Source: Roseibacillus persicicus (GTDB taxonomy: Bacteria; Verrucomicrobiota; Verrucomicrobiia; Verrucomicrobiales; Akkermansiaceae). From it: a DNA stretch of 64,000 nucleotides. A program made the position numbers and the translations under genes. The stretch lies in contig NZ_BMXI01000008.1 in the NCBI RefSeq assembly GCF_014651675.1, positions 1 through 64,000 of the forward strand, given 5' to 3'. Below, piece by piece: positions 9,325 to 17,560 of the stretch. The first letter of the stretch is position 1, and every line of letters starts with the position of its first letter. A model generated the notes under the pieces. It searched no databases and was not told where the DNA came from. It saw nothing but the letters and a program-made list of their open reading frames with translations.

Positions 9325-9462
9325 GGGAAAATCAGGGTGAACGGGGGGCGATGGAGGGAGGGGCCTTGCGGAACGGCTGGAGTGATAGCACTGTTCAAGC
9401 CTCGAGGGAACCTCCCGAAGCGAAGTGCTTTTCCCAGCTGCATGAGAGGGATGAAATGGAGG

Positions 9463-10401
9463 TCAGCAAGGCCGGCGGATGATCTTGCCATCCTTCATCA
9501 CTCCGGCGCGGTGGAGGCGTTCGATGGCGGCTTCTTCGATGGGGGTCTCGGGGCCGATGGCTAGGCGGATGAGGGTGAGGAGATTCCGGGTGATGGGCTG
9601 GATGATGCGGAGCGAGGGATGACCGAGTCCGATCATGTCTTGATACTCGCGCGGGAGGGAAGCGAGGGCCGCTTTGAAGAGAAAGTGGTAGGCGGGCAGT
9701 GAGGTCTTCGGGAGGGGAGGATTTTTGATGAAGCTGATGACCTCGCGGGTGGCATCATTGACGATGAGCTCGGGGCGGTAGCGATCGATCTCGGCGAGGA
9801 GTTCGTCCTCGGACATGGGGACCTCGGTGAGACCCAGGGGGATGACGGACTGCGACCAGAGGCGGATATATTCGTCCGCCCCACCCGGGAGGGCGCGGGT
9901 GGAGTAGAGTTGGTGGCAGCGGAGAAAGGAATCCATGAAGGCGATGTGAACCCAACGAAGGAGGTCGGGGTCGGCGGCACGGTAGGGGACGGTCTTTCCC
10001 TCTGAATCTTGGTAGGTGCCCTTCACGCGCTGGTGCATGGTGTTGACGCGATCCGCTTCGCCGGAAACCGCGGCAGTGGAGGCAAAGGTGGTCATGGTGA
10101 GCCAGCGGATGGTGCCGGAGAGGCGACCAAGGGGCTCGTCCTTATACCGGGAGTGCTGCATGACCCCGGTGAGACTGCCGGGATGGAGAGCCTGCATGAG
10201 AAGGGCGCGGATACCTCCGACGAGGGTGGCCATGTCGCCGTGGGCAATCCAGGGAGCTTCATCGGGGAGATAGAGGCCGGGCTGATCGCTGGCGGCGACG
10301 TCGGCGAGCCAAGGAGGGACGCCCTCGGGATCGCCGGTCAGCAGGATGCGAAAGCGCTTGGAAAGAATTTGCTGGATGGCGTTGTTTCGGGGGGCAGACA
10401 T
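9463..10401 (-). CDS. MpaB-like oxygenase domain protein (DUF2236)
   Basis: The 312-residue product matches the DUF2236/MpaB family, which includes a rubber oxygenase and the fungal MpaB protein and binds haem in characterised members. Family hallmarks are MATLVGGIRALLMQALHP near residue 60, the RWLTMTTFAS region, WVHIAFMDSFL near 150 and the downstream arginine- and proline-containing segment. Histidines in the LHPG and WVHI elements are the likely haem contacts by analogy. No signal peptide is seen. It stands alone; the substrate cannot be predicted. Confidence 0.82.
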   Translation of the reverse strand: MSAPRNNAIQQILSKRFRILLTGDPEGVPPWLADVAASDQPGLYLPDEAPWIAHGDMATLVGGIRALLMQALHPGSLTGVMQHSRYKDEPLGRLSGTIRWLTMTTFASTAAVSGEADRVNTMHQRVKGTYQDSEGKTVPYRAADPDLLRWVHIAFMDSFLRCHQLYSTRALPGGADEYIRLWSQSVIPLGLTEVPMSEDELLAEIDRYRPELIVNDATREVISFIKNPPLPKTSLPAYHFLFKAALASLPREYQDMIGLGHPSLRIIQPITRNLLTLIRLAIGPETPIEEAAIERLHRAGVMKDGKIIRRPC

Positions 10402-10896
10402 CTCGCTATGGGTCTCTCAAATACACTCGGAATGCGAATGAGCAAGAGGAAGAAGCTCCCAGCCAATACTGCGCCGAATCGAGAGGAGGGCTGACAAGGT
10501 CTGAGGCCTCCCCCGCCATCTTCCCTGAGATGATTGTTGGAGGTGAGCGCGAAACTTGCTGAGATTGCGAAACTCGATGTGCGTGGACGTTCCTTTTTGA
10601 AGAAATTCCATTCTATGAAAAACGTAAGGTGGCTCGACTGCTCGGTGAAAGCGCTCATGGAAGGTTGCATTTGAAGTCGCACGAACTTGCGGGTGAGGTT
10701 CTGATGGTTCTTCGGGAGCCGCAGCAACTCTTGCTCTTTTGCTCCCCACCCTTCCCGGTCGGAGGTCGTCGCCGACAGATCGGGATGACTTTTTCGTACG
10801 GCATCTTCAGCGATGAGACGCGCTACCTTAAAGAGCTCGTCACCCAGTCTTGCTAGAAGGGGGAGATATGTGTTTAATGACCCGAGGATGATGCGG
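10402..10896. other. Intergenic region with an apparent gene remnant
   Basis: No intact gene is supported. At 10521-10550 there is a 30-base stretch that matches 28 of 30 positions at 12849-12878, inside the membrane-protein gene downstream. In the same frame it reads FPEMIVGGERE and stops two codons later, against FPEQIVGGERI in the intact gene. The remainder holds several overlapping frames in both directions with no recognisable product. Confidence 0.45.
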
Positions 10897-12801
10897 ATGT
10901 TAGATAGGTATCTTGAGAGATGGACTTTCGCCTCCCTTGGGTTCTTTTGCTTCTGGGCGATATTGGGAGGGGCGGATGCGGCACCGCGAACTTTTCAAAG
11001 TACCGAAGGGAAAGAGTTGGAGGCCGAAGTTGTGGCGGTTCACGAAACAGAGGTCGAATTGAAGAGAAGCTCTGATGAAAAAATCTTTCGTCTGCCATTG
11101 GTCCGTTTGTCGGAAGAAGATCGGGAATGGTTGCTTGCCTGGGAGAAAAGACAGGAGCCAGATCTTCCTCCCCCGCTGGTCTCTCATCCCTTGAATTGGA
11201 CGAGACTTTCCATTCATGCCCCGAAGCTGGATTGCCACTTTGGTTTTGAAGGACTGATCCCGGCAGGATCCTCCTATCAAGAATTTGAAAGGCACGATTG
11301 TTATCTGCACAAAGGAGCTTGGGTTCGAGTGGGTGGGGGATTGAAATTTGGAGTCGACACGCTAGTTCGCTACGATGGCAACTCGGACTGGTTGCTCACT
11401 GCGGATGAGAAAGTTCTCCGTCTTCGCAGTGGGTTTGAGGAGCACTCACGGGTAATCGGATTTCGTTGGCATCCACGTTTCGAAGACGAGGATGCCATTG
11501 CTCAATATCGAAACTGGATAGAACAGGGAGCGACGGTGCATCTTCACTCCATCCACTTGGAAGATGGATCCCTGCGAAGCACAAAGCCGGTCTCGATGGT
11601 TCTCGATGCAGTGTCCAACGATTTTGACTGGTCTCTCTTGCCTGACAGTTTGGAGGCTTTGCAGGTGAATACTTATCAAACTGATTTGAATCTGGAAGGT
11701 TTGGAAAGACTTTCCCAATTGGAATACCTTCAGATTTATTGCCGCGAACTGCAGGGATTGAGCACCTTGAAGAATTGTCCTCGCCTTGAGACCCTGAGCC
11801 TCACCGCATTCTTGCAGGAAGAGGAGATCCCCTTTCTAGCCGACTTGGAGAATTTACGCTTCCTGGGATTCAACGAAAGAACTGAGGAATGGTTTCCCAG
11901 AGAGATCTTTGACTGCTTGAGCAAGCTGACGAAATTGGAAGCGGTTCACATGGGAGTTCACAGCTCGGAAAACAAGTATGTTCGTCCTGCTATTGCTTTT
12001 GCCAATTGCCCCAATTTAACCAGTCTCCGTATCAATGAAAAATTCTATCAGAAGGGGGAGTTTCTCAGAGTGTTTCCGCGACTTAGTAGTCTTGACTTGA
12101 CGACGAACCGGGTCAAGCCAGAGCTAGTTGAAGAGTTGATGGCTCAAGGTCAATTCAGACACTTGCAGGAGTTGACGGTGAGCAATGCCTTTCCCATCGG
12201 AGACTTGCCAAACTTACAGAAACTCACCGTGAACTTTCGAACCGGAACGTCTTTCAAGTCAATCGGTCAGCTCCCCTATCTCGATACCCTCACCCTCTAT
12301 GGAGCTGGTTTGCTGGAGTTGGAATACCTGCTCGATAATCCCGAACTTCGAAAAGTCAGGAGTCTAACTATCAAGACAAACGGAAACTGTGATTTGGATC
12401 TTCTAACCGGTCTCCCGAACTTAAAGGAGTTGAACTTCATGTCTCACGATAGCGAAGTGCTGGACCTGACCCAGTTTGACAAATTGGAATCACTTAAAGT
12501 GACTTACAGTCCAAAGTTGAGGTCCTTGTTGCCTCCCCGGCAGCTTCTGAAGTTGGAAATCGACTCGGCCGACAATCTCAATTTGGAGCAAACGACCGAG
12601 TTGCCCTATCTCCAGCATCTCAATGTATCCTTCTCGAAAGGAATGACTTCGCTAAAGGGTCTTGGAAAGTGTGAAGAATTGAAGAATCTCATTCTGAGAG
12701 CCTGTCCCCAGTTGAACGATTTCAATGGTTTGAACGAGATTGAGTCTCTTATCAATCTGAGGATTGAACGGTGTGGGGAACGGGAGAATATGAGACGATG
12801 A
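10897..12801 (+). CDS. Exported SHD1-domain leucine-rich-repeat protein
   Basis: The protein starts with a hydrophobic signal segment (ASLGFFCFWAILGG, cleavage near ADA-AP). It is followed by an SHD1-like domain (RTFQSTEGKELEAEVVAV, then a PLVRLSEEDREWL ending), common in Planctomycetota and Verrucomicrobiota. About 400 residues of irregular leucine-rich repeats of 20-24 residues then run to the end. LRR surfaces usually bind proteins or glycans. I chose the ATG at 10897 because GAGG ends nine bases before it; ATG codons at 10888 and 10891 are alternatives. The next gene overlaps its stop by ATGA, so the two products are coupled. Partner and target are unknown. Confidence 0.75.
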   Translation: MLDRYLERWTFASLGFFCFWAILGGADAAPRTFQSTEGKELEAEVVAVHETEVELKRSSDEKIFRLPLVRLSEEDREWLLAWEKRQEPDLPPPLVSHPLNWTRLSIHAPKLDCHFGFEGLIPAGSSYQEFERHDCYLHKGAWVRVGGGLKFGVDTLVRYDGNSDWLLTADEKVLRLRSGFEEHSRVIGFRWHPRFEDEDAIAQYRNWIEQGATVHLHSIHLEDGSLRSTKPVSMVLDAVSNDFDWSLLPDSLEALQVNTYQTDLNLEGLERLSQLEYLQIYCRELQGLSTLKNCPRLETLSLTAFLQEEEIPFLADLENLRFLGFNERTEEWFPREIFDCLSKLTKLEAVHMGVHSSENKYVRPAIAFANCPNLTSLRINEKFYQKGEFLRVFPRLSSLDLTTNRVKPELVEELMAQGQFRHLQELTVSNAFPIGDLPNLQKLTVNFRTGTSFKSIGQLPYLDTLTLYGAGLLELEYLLDNPELRKVRSLTIKTNGNCDLDLLTGLPNLKELNFMSHDSEVLDLTQFDKLESLKVTYSPKLRSLLPPRQLLKLEIDSADNLNLEQTTELPYLQHLNVSFSKGMTSLKGLGKCEELKNLILRACPQLNDFNGLNEIESLINLRIERCGERENMRR

Positions 12802-13214
12802 AAAGGAGCTTGTCCCCTGTTAAGATGCCTGGGACTTCACACGCTCATTTCCCTGAGCAGATTGTTGGAGGTGAGCGCATCGTCGACTTCCTGTTCGGCC
12901 TTTGCTGGTTCCTTCCCGGGCTGTCTCTCATCGCGGCAGCCTTCGCCGGGACCACATTGATGGTGCTTTCAGGGACAACCTTTCTTGAGCAGGTCCTTCT
13001 TCTGCTGGGCGTTGGCGCGGCCTTTCTCCCCTTCCCTCTGACCTTGGGTTGCGGGCTCTTTGCCGCCCATCTGCAGGTGGCTCGAAGCTCGGGCCGAGCT
13101 GACACTTTGTTGAATAAAGCCATCATGAAGAAGGCGCTCTCCTTTTGGCTCATCCAGATACTTTTCGCGCCAGCAGTTGCCTTGGTTGGAAGCATCTTCC
13201 TATCCGGTCTCTAG
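12798..13214 (+). CDS. Hypothetical membrane protein coupled to the LRR protein
   Basis: The 138-residue product has three or four hydrophobic segments: about 30-60 (FGLCWFLPGLSLIAAAFAG), 62-100 (two close segments around LLLLGVGAAFLPFPLTLGCG) and the C-terminus (LIQILFAPAVALVGSIFL). It is probably an integral inner-membrane protein. The ATG overlaps the stop of the LRR gene as ATGA, and GGGAGA lies upstream at a fair distance. No family recognised. The motif FPEQIVGGER near residue 19 recurs in a remnant at 10521, which suggests a former second copy. Its end overlaps the convergent hydrolase gene by four bases. Confidence 0.65.
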   Translation: MKRSLSPVKMPGTSHAHFPEQIVGGERIVDFLFGLCWFLPGLSLIAAAFAGTTLMVLSGTTFLEQVLLLLGVGAAFLPFPLTLGCGLFAAHLQVARSSGRADTLLNKAIMKKALSFWLIQILFAPAVALVGSIFLSGL

Positions 13215-14191
13215 GCGAGCGAGTCTGAGGAAGTGGAAAGGAACTGCAAGGCCCGCCGGGCCATCCACGGGGACTGACTCCTCGAAGTGGCAAAGCCGAC
13301 ATGGCCGCCTCCGTGAGTGACCTCGAGGTGGAAGTGATCGCTGCTTTCGGCCTCACGGTGAGGATAGCAATTCGGCCCGAGGAAGGGATCGTTGTCGGCG
13401 GTGATGAGGAGCGCCGGGATCCGAATCCGCGGAAGAAAGGGACGGGAGCTGCTCTGCGCCCAGTAGTCTTCGGCATCTCGGAAGCCATGCAAAGGCGCGG
13501 TGTAGCGGTCGTCGAACTCGCGGAAGGTGCGAATGCGATCGAGTCCGGTATCATCCATTTGTTCGGGAAAAAGGGCGTGCTTGGCGCGGACTTTTTCGGC
13601 CAGGCTTTTGATGAAGCGACGCATGTAGACCTCGCGATTGAAAGCGGTGTCGAGCGCTCGGGATGAACAAGCGAGGTCACACGGAACCGAATAGGTCACC
13701 GCCCGCCCCAGACGGGAGGGACGCTTTTCTCCCTGCTCGCCCAAGTATTTGAGAATCATGTTTCCTCCCAAGCTGAAGCCGACCAGATCGATCCGGGTGG
13801 CGGAGTGGCTGCGACAGGCGTGCTCGATGACTTCGCCCAAGTCGCCCGTGGCCCCGCTGTGATAGAAGCGCGGCAAACGGTTCATCTCCCCACTGCATCC
13901 GCGATAGCTCCAGGCCAAGACATCCCAACCTGCGGCCGCGAGGGTCGCCGCCATTTCCTGAATGTAGCTCGCTTGCCAATCGGCCTCCAATCCATGGCAA
14001 AGAATCACCAGCTTCTCCCGTCCCTGACGATGCCATTGCAGGTCCAGAAAATCGCCGTCGGCGAGCTCGATGCGCTCCTTTTCCCGAGTGATGAGCGGAG
14101 CCTTCCGGCACAGGGCCGGCACAATGGTCTGGAGATGTCCTCCCGGCAACCAGAAGGGAGGCCGGTAGGTGGATTGGGCAACGACAGGCAT
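13211..14191 (-). CDS. Alpha/beta hydrolase of the YheT family
   Basis: The 326-residue enzyme is a YheT/COG0429-type alpha/beta hydrolase. The family N-terminal signature PPFWLPGGHLQTI is at 11-23. The oxyanion-hole HG is at 66-67, the nucleophile elbow GFSLGGN has Ser140, the acid ITADNDPF is near 270 and the catalytic histidine lies in HGGGHVGF near 300. Known relatives are esterases of uncertain substrate. No signal peptide, so cytoplasmic. The gene is convergent with, and overlaps by four bases, the membrane-protein gene on the other strand, leaving no room for a terminator between them. Confidence 0.9.
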   Translation of the reverse strand: MPVVAQSTYRPPFWLPGGHLQTIVPALCRKAPLITREKERIELADGDFLDLQWHRQGREKLVILCHGLEADWQASYIQEMAATLAAAGWDVLAWSYRGCSGEMNRLPRFYHSGATGDLGEVIEHACRSHSATRIDLVGFSLGGNMILKYLGEQGEKRPSRLGRAVTYSVPCDLACSSRALDTAFNREVYMRRFIKSLAEKVRAKHALFPEQMDDTGLDRIRTFREFDDRYTAPLHGFRDAEDYWAQSSSRPFLPRIRIPALLITADNDPFLGPNCYPHREAESSDHFHLEVTHGGGHVGFATSRSQSPWMARRALQFLSTSSDSLA

Positions 14192-14290
14192 TGAAAAAGT
14201 GATGGCAAAGTGGGGAAGGTTCCTCCTTATAGCCAGTCAAGAAATTGTCCGCAGCCGATTCGACTGGCACTTCATGGCTCACGCTCCACC

Positions 14291-14316
14291 CAGCGCAGGC
14301 GAGACGCCTACGCTCC
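14291..14316. repeat. REP-like palindromic element
   Basis: AGCG, one base, AGGCG, AGA, CGCCT, one base, CGCT forms an imperfect palindrome centred at about 14303. Short GC-rich units of this form occur dispersed in intergenic regions of many genomes; only this copy was found in the window, so dispersion is inference. Confidence 0.35.
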
Positions 14317-14320
14317 TTGA

Positions 14321-14355
14321 CATAAAAACGGCCTCTCCGAGGAGAGGCCGTCTTC
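14321..14355 (-). terminator. Intrinsic terminator of ahcY
   Basis: On the minus strand, ACGGCCTCTCC pairs with GGAGAGGCCGT across a two-base loop (14328-14351) and is followed by five T residues. It lies about 33 bases after the ahcY stop. The 11-bp perfect stem is strong. Confidence 0.88.
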
Positions 14356-14383
14356 ATTGTGTGTGTGGTGAAATACTAGAGAC

Positions 14384-15790
14384 CTAGTAGCGGTAGGCTT
14401 CGCCTTTGAAGGGGCCTTCGGGCTTCACCCCGATGTAGTCAGCCTGCTCCTGAGAAAGCTTGGTCAACTTGCAACCAATCTTCTCGAGGTGGAGACGAGC
14501 TACTTCTTCATCAAGGTGCTTGGGAAGAACCTCAACGCCGATGGGGCGGGTTTCGCGCGTTTTCCAAAGCTCGATTTGAGCCAAGGTCTGGTTAGTAAAG
14601 CTGTTAGACATCACGAAGCTGGGGTGGCCGGTAGCGCAACCCAGGTTCACGAGGCGGCCTTCAGCCAACATGTAGATGCTGTTGCCAGCAGGGAAGGTGT
14701 ATTTGTCGACCTGAGGCTTGATGTTGAGGCGGACGACGTCGGGTGCGTTGTCGAGCTTCTCCATCTGGATCTCGTTGTCGAAGTGGCCGATGTTACAAAC
14801 GATGGCCTGGTCCTTCATCTTCTCCATGTGCTCGAAACGAATGATGTCGAAGTTGCCAGTGGTGGTGACGTAGATGTCGCCCCAGCCGAGAGTGTCCTCG
14901 ATGGTCAAGACGCGGAAGCCTTCCATCGCCGCCTGAAGAGCACAGATGGGATCCACCTCAGTGACTACCACTTGCGCGCCCTGGGCACGGAGAGCTTGGG
15001 CACAACCTTTACCCACATCACCGTATCCGCAGACGACACCGACTTTACCGGAAATCATCACGTCAGTGGCACGCTTGATGCCGTCGATGAGGGACTCGCG
15101 GCAACCGTAGAGGTTGTCGAACTTGGACTTGGTAACAGAGTCGTTGACGTTGATGGTCGGAACGAGGAGCTTGCCCTCTTCGTGCATCTTGTAGAGACGG
15201 TGAACACCAGTGGTGGTCTCTTCGGAAACGCCCTTGAGCTCCTTCATGAACTCATGGAAAACGCCGGGGCGGTCTTTGCCAATCTGCTTGAGGAGGTCCT
15301 TGATGACCTGCTCTTCCTGAGAAGAAGCGGGCTGGTTCACCCAGTCGGAACCGTCTTCCATCTCGTAACCCTTGTGCAAAAGAAGGGTCGCGTCGCCACC
15401 GTCATCGACGATGAGCTGCGGTCCCAAACCGCCAGGGAACTGAAGCGCCTGCCAAGTGCACCACCAGTATTCTTCCAAAGTCTCGCCCTTCCAGGCAAAG
15501 ACAGGAGTGCCAGTGGCAGCGATGGCCGCCGCAGCGTGGTCCTGGGTGGAGAAAATGTTGCAAGAACACCAGCGCACATCGGCACCGACTTTCTTGAGGG
15601 CCTCGATGAGAACCGCAGTCTGAATGGTCATGTGAAGGGAACCCATGACCCGAACTCCGTCGAGGGGCTTCTCTTCACCATACTTGGCCGCGACCTGCAT
15701 CAAGCCGGGCATCTCGTGCTCGGCAATATCGAGTTCCTTGCGACCGAACTCGGCAAGGCCGATGTCTTTTACTTTGTAATCTTCGCTCAT
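14384..15790 (-). CDS. ahcY: Adenosylhomocysteinase
   Basis: The 468-residue cytoplasmic enzyme reversibly cleaves S-adenosylhomocysteine to adenosine and homocysteine, removing the product inhibitor of methyltransferases. Substrate-domain landmarks are [13 protein letters not shown] at 51-63, [12 protein letters not shown] at 74-85 and [12 protein letters not shown] near 215. The NAD-binding Rossmann motif GYGDVGKG lies around 255-262, and the C-terminal lysine-tyrosine tail ends in EAYRY, which completes the neighbouring active site in the family. Length is typical. It is downstream of metK on the same strand with an S23 gene between, and ends at a strong terminator; all three may share one transcript. 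No SAH-riboswitch-like structure was noticed upstream. Confidence 0.97.
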   Translation of the reverse strand: MSEDYKVKDIGLAEFGRKELDIAEHEMPGLMQVAAKYGEEKPLDGVRVMGSLHMTIQTAVLIEALKKVGADVRWCSCNIFSTQDHAAAAIAATGTPVFAWKGETLEEYWWCTWQALQFPGGLGPQLIVDDGGDATLLLHKGYEMEDGSDWVNQPASSQEEQVIKDLLKQIGKDRPGVFHEFMKELKGVSEETTTGVHRLYKMHEEGKLLVPTINVNDSVTKSKFDNLYGCRESLIDGIKRATDVMISGKVGVVCGYGDVGKGCAQALRAQGAQVVVTEVDPICALQAAMEGFRVLTIEDTLGWGDIYVTTTGNFDIIRFEHMEKMKDQAIVCNIGHFDNEIQMEKLDNAPDVVRLNIKPQVDKYTFPAGNSIYMLAEGRLVNLGCATGHPSFVMSNSFTNQTLAQIELWKTRETRPIGVEVLPKHLDEEVARLHLEKIGCKLTKLSQEQADYIGVKPEGPFKGEAYRY

Positions 15791-15845
15791 TATTTTTCTT
15801 TTTGTGATCTGTTATTGTTAGGGGGTCGGGAGGTGTTGTGGGGAG

Positions 15846-16273
15846 AAGACGCGAGACTTCAAGACACAAGACTCAAGACCTGAGTATCTATTCGGGAATT
15901 TTGAGGGTTTTGCTGAGGCCTTGGATCATGTTGCTGATCTCTTTGGCTTCGGTTGTTAGTTTCTTGGTGATTTCGGGGTCGAAATAGCCGGCCTTGGTTC
16001 CGATAAAAAGTTGCGTTCGGAGTTCGCCGGCTGAGCCTTTTGCGATGTTGAGAAAGCGTCTGAACTCTTTGTCCGTCTCGCGCTCTGCTCCTTCAGCTAT
16101 GTTCGAAGGAACCGAGATGCAAGAACGAGCAATTTGATCTCTCAGCGCCCAAAGCGTCATCCCTTCAACCAACTGCAAGACCTCGACCGAGAGACGGCAA
16201 GAACGTTTCCAAACCTCGAGTTCCTCAAAATGATGATGACTCATGGTTCTTGTGTCTTGTCTCTCGCCGTCTT
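15846..16273. repeat. Inverted repeats flanking the S23 gene
   Basis: Bases 15846-15871, read on the minus strand, begin TCTTGTGTCTTG and continue AAGTCTCGC, GTCTT. Bases 16248-16273 on the plus strand begin with the same TCTTGTGTCTTG and continue with TCTCTCGCC, GTCTT. The two 26-base arms therefore form imperfect inverted repeats around a 376-base core that contains little except the S23 gene. The left arm is part of a longer run of TCTTG-type direct repeats. This gives the unit the look of a small mobile or formerly mobile element. Confidence 0.55.
15888..16244 (-). CDS. Four-helix-bundle protein of the S23/IVP family
   Basis: The 118-residue protein has the family signature FEELEVWKRS at 6-15, the RDQIARSCISVPSNIAEG element near 35-52 and the FRRFLNIAKGSAGELRTQL helix near 62-80. 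Relatives were first seen encoded in intervening sequences of 23S ribosomal RNA, and similar folds accompany diversity-generating retroelements; the molecular role is unknown. Here it is not in an rRNA gene but sits between metK and ahcY in the same direction, bounded by inverted repeats. It therefore looks like a later insertion into a metK-ahcY operon. No reverse transcriptase gene is nearby. Confidence 0.88.
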   Translation of the reverse strand: MSHHHFEELEVWKRSCRLSVEVLQLVEGMTLWALRDQIARSCISVPSNIAEGAERETDKEFRRFLNIAKGSAGELRTQLFIGTKAGYFDPEITKKLTTEAKEISNMIQGLSKTLKIPE

Positions 16274-16296
16274 GGGTCTTTCTCCCAGCGAAGCCC

Positions 16297-17496
16297 TTAG
16301 GCTCCTACTGCCGATTTGAGATCTGCCACCTTGTTCGTCTCTTCCCAAGGAAGCCCCGCATCTTCGCGGCCGAAGTGACCGTAGTTGGTGGACTTGCCGT
16401 AGATAGGGCGAAGGAGGTCGAGTTGGGAGATGATGTCGGCGGGCTTGAAGGAGAAGACCTCTTGCACCGCTTTCTCGATGGCCTCTTCGGAAACAGTATT
16501 GGTTCCGAAGGTGTTGACGTTGAGACTGACGGGGTGCGGATAACCAATGGCGTAAGCGGTCTGGAGCTCGACCTCGGTGGCAAGTCCGGCGGCCACGATG
16601 TTTTTCGCGACCCAGCGGCACATGTAGGCTGCGGAACGGTCGACCTTGGAAGGGTCTTTTCCTGAGAAAGCTCCGCCCCCGTGACGTCCCATGCCACCGT
16701 AGGTGTCGACGATGATTTTGCGTCCGGTGAGACCAGCATCACCTTCGGGTCCGCCAATGACGAAAAGGCCGGTGGGGTTGATGAGGAACTCGGTGTCGTC
16801 AGTGAGAAGATCGCCGGGAAGAACTTTGTCGATGAGGTCGCGCTTGAGGAGCTCACGAATCTCGGGCGTGGTGATTTCGGCCGCGTGCATGGTGGAGACC
16901 ACCACGGCGGTGATGCGGTTAGGCTTGCCGTCGACGTATTCAACCGAGACCTGAGTCTTGGAGTCGGGGCGCAACCAGGTGTGAACGCGGTCTTTGCGAA
17001 GCTGGGTCAGAGCCGAACCGAGCTTGTGCGAATAAAGTACGGCCGCGGGCATCAACTCGGGGGTGTCGTTGGTGGCGTAACCGAACATGATGCCCTGGTC
17101 GCCGGCACCCTGCTCGTCGGTGTCCTTGTTTTCCGCCGCAGCGGCATCAACCCCCTGCGCGATGTCGGGAGACTGACGGCCCAACAGGTTCATGAAGAGC
17201 GCGCCCTTCTCGAACTTGCAGTCATAGGAGTAAGGAGTGCCTTCGGCGTAATCCTCGTCGTAGCCAATTTCCTTGATAGTGTTTTTCACCACTGCGCCGT
17301 AGTCGAACTCGGCGGAGGTAGTGATTTCGCCCGCGAGACCAACAACGTTGTCCTTCACAAAGGTTTCGCACGCAACGCGGCTGTCCTTGTCCTGCTCGAG
17401 GCAAGCGTCAAGAACCGCATCGGAGACGGTATCACAAACTTTGTCGGGGTGACCCTCGGTCACGGACTCGGAGGAAAAAATAAAGGTCTTGGCCAT
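16297..17496 (-). CDS. metK: S-adenosylmethionine synthetase
   Basis: The 399-residue enzyme makes S-adenosylmethionine from ATP and methionine. Landmarks are [12 protein letters not shown] at 9-20, [11 protein letters not shown] at 130-140 and the P-loop-like [16 protein letters not shown] near 275. The protein is full length and has no signal peptide. It is the first gene of a minus-strand set metK, S23, ahcY, covering synthesis of the methyl donor and recycling of its product. The start codon lies 18 bases from a 24-bp palindrome in the region shared with a divergent ArsR-type regulator, which is the obvious candidate to control it. On the minus strand a TTGCAT box upstream overlaps the palindrome region, so a bound protein could block transcription; this is inference. 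Confidence 0.97.
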   Translation of the reverse strand: MAKTFIFSSESVTEGHPDKVCDTVSDAVLDACLEQDKDSRVACETFVKDNVVGLAGEITTSAEFDYGAVVKNTIKEIGYDEDYAEGTPYSYDCKFEKGALFMNLLGRQSPDIAQGVDAAAAENKDTDEQGAGDQGIMFGYATNDTPELMPAAVLYSHKLGSALTQLRKDRVHTWLRPDSKTQVSVEYVDGKPNRITAVVVSTMHAAEITTPEIRELLKRDLIDKVLPGDLLTDDTEFLINPTGLFVIGGPEGDAGLTGRKIIVDTYGGMGRHGGGAFSGKDPSKVDRSAAYMCRWVAKNIVAAGLATEVELQTAYAIGYPHPVSLNVNTFGTNTVSEEAIEKAVQEVFSFKPADIISQLDLLRPIYGKSTNYGHFGREDAGLPWEETNKVADLKSAVGA

Positions 17497-17513
17497 AGCT
17501 TCTTGATTTTGGT

Positions 17514-17537
17514 ATCAACGAATCGTGATTCGTTGAT
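17514..17537. promoter_or_regulatory. 24-bp palindromic operator between metK and the ArsR-type regulator
   Basis: ATCAACGAATC at 17514-17524 and its exact reverse complement at 17527-17537 are separated by GT. The perfect 11-bp inverted repeat sits in a 64-base divergent intergenic region, 18 bases from metK and 23 bases from the regulator gene. ArsR-family dimers bind such sites. Control of SAM-cycle genes by a SAH-sensing ArsR protein (SahR) is known in Proteobacteria and is the model I would apply here. Confidence 0.7.
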
Positions 17538-17560
17538 GCAACGATTAAGCCGCTTTTCCC

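Noticed and set aside
14192-14290. A possible small RNA between the YheT gene and the ahcY terminator
   Set aside because: No promoter or fold other than the terminator and the palindromic unit could be recognised.
15791-15845. SAH riboswitch before ahcY
   Set aside because: The leader is short, repeat-derived and lacks the expected paired elements by eye.
14489-15883. Long open frame on the plus strand, opposite ahcY
   Set aside because: It mirrors ahcY codon usage on the other strand and encodes no recognisable motif; ahcY is full length and certain.
15856-15885. TCTTG-type direct repeats as a CRISPR-like array
   Set aside because: The units are short, irregular and without spacers; no cas gene is in the window. 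They belong to the S23 flank.
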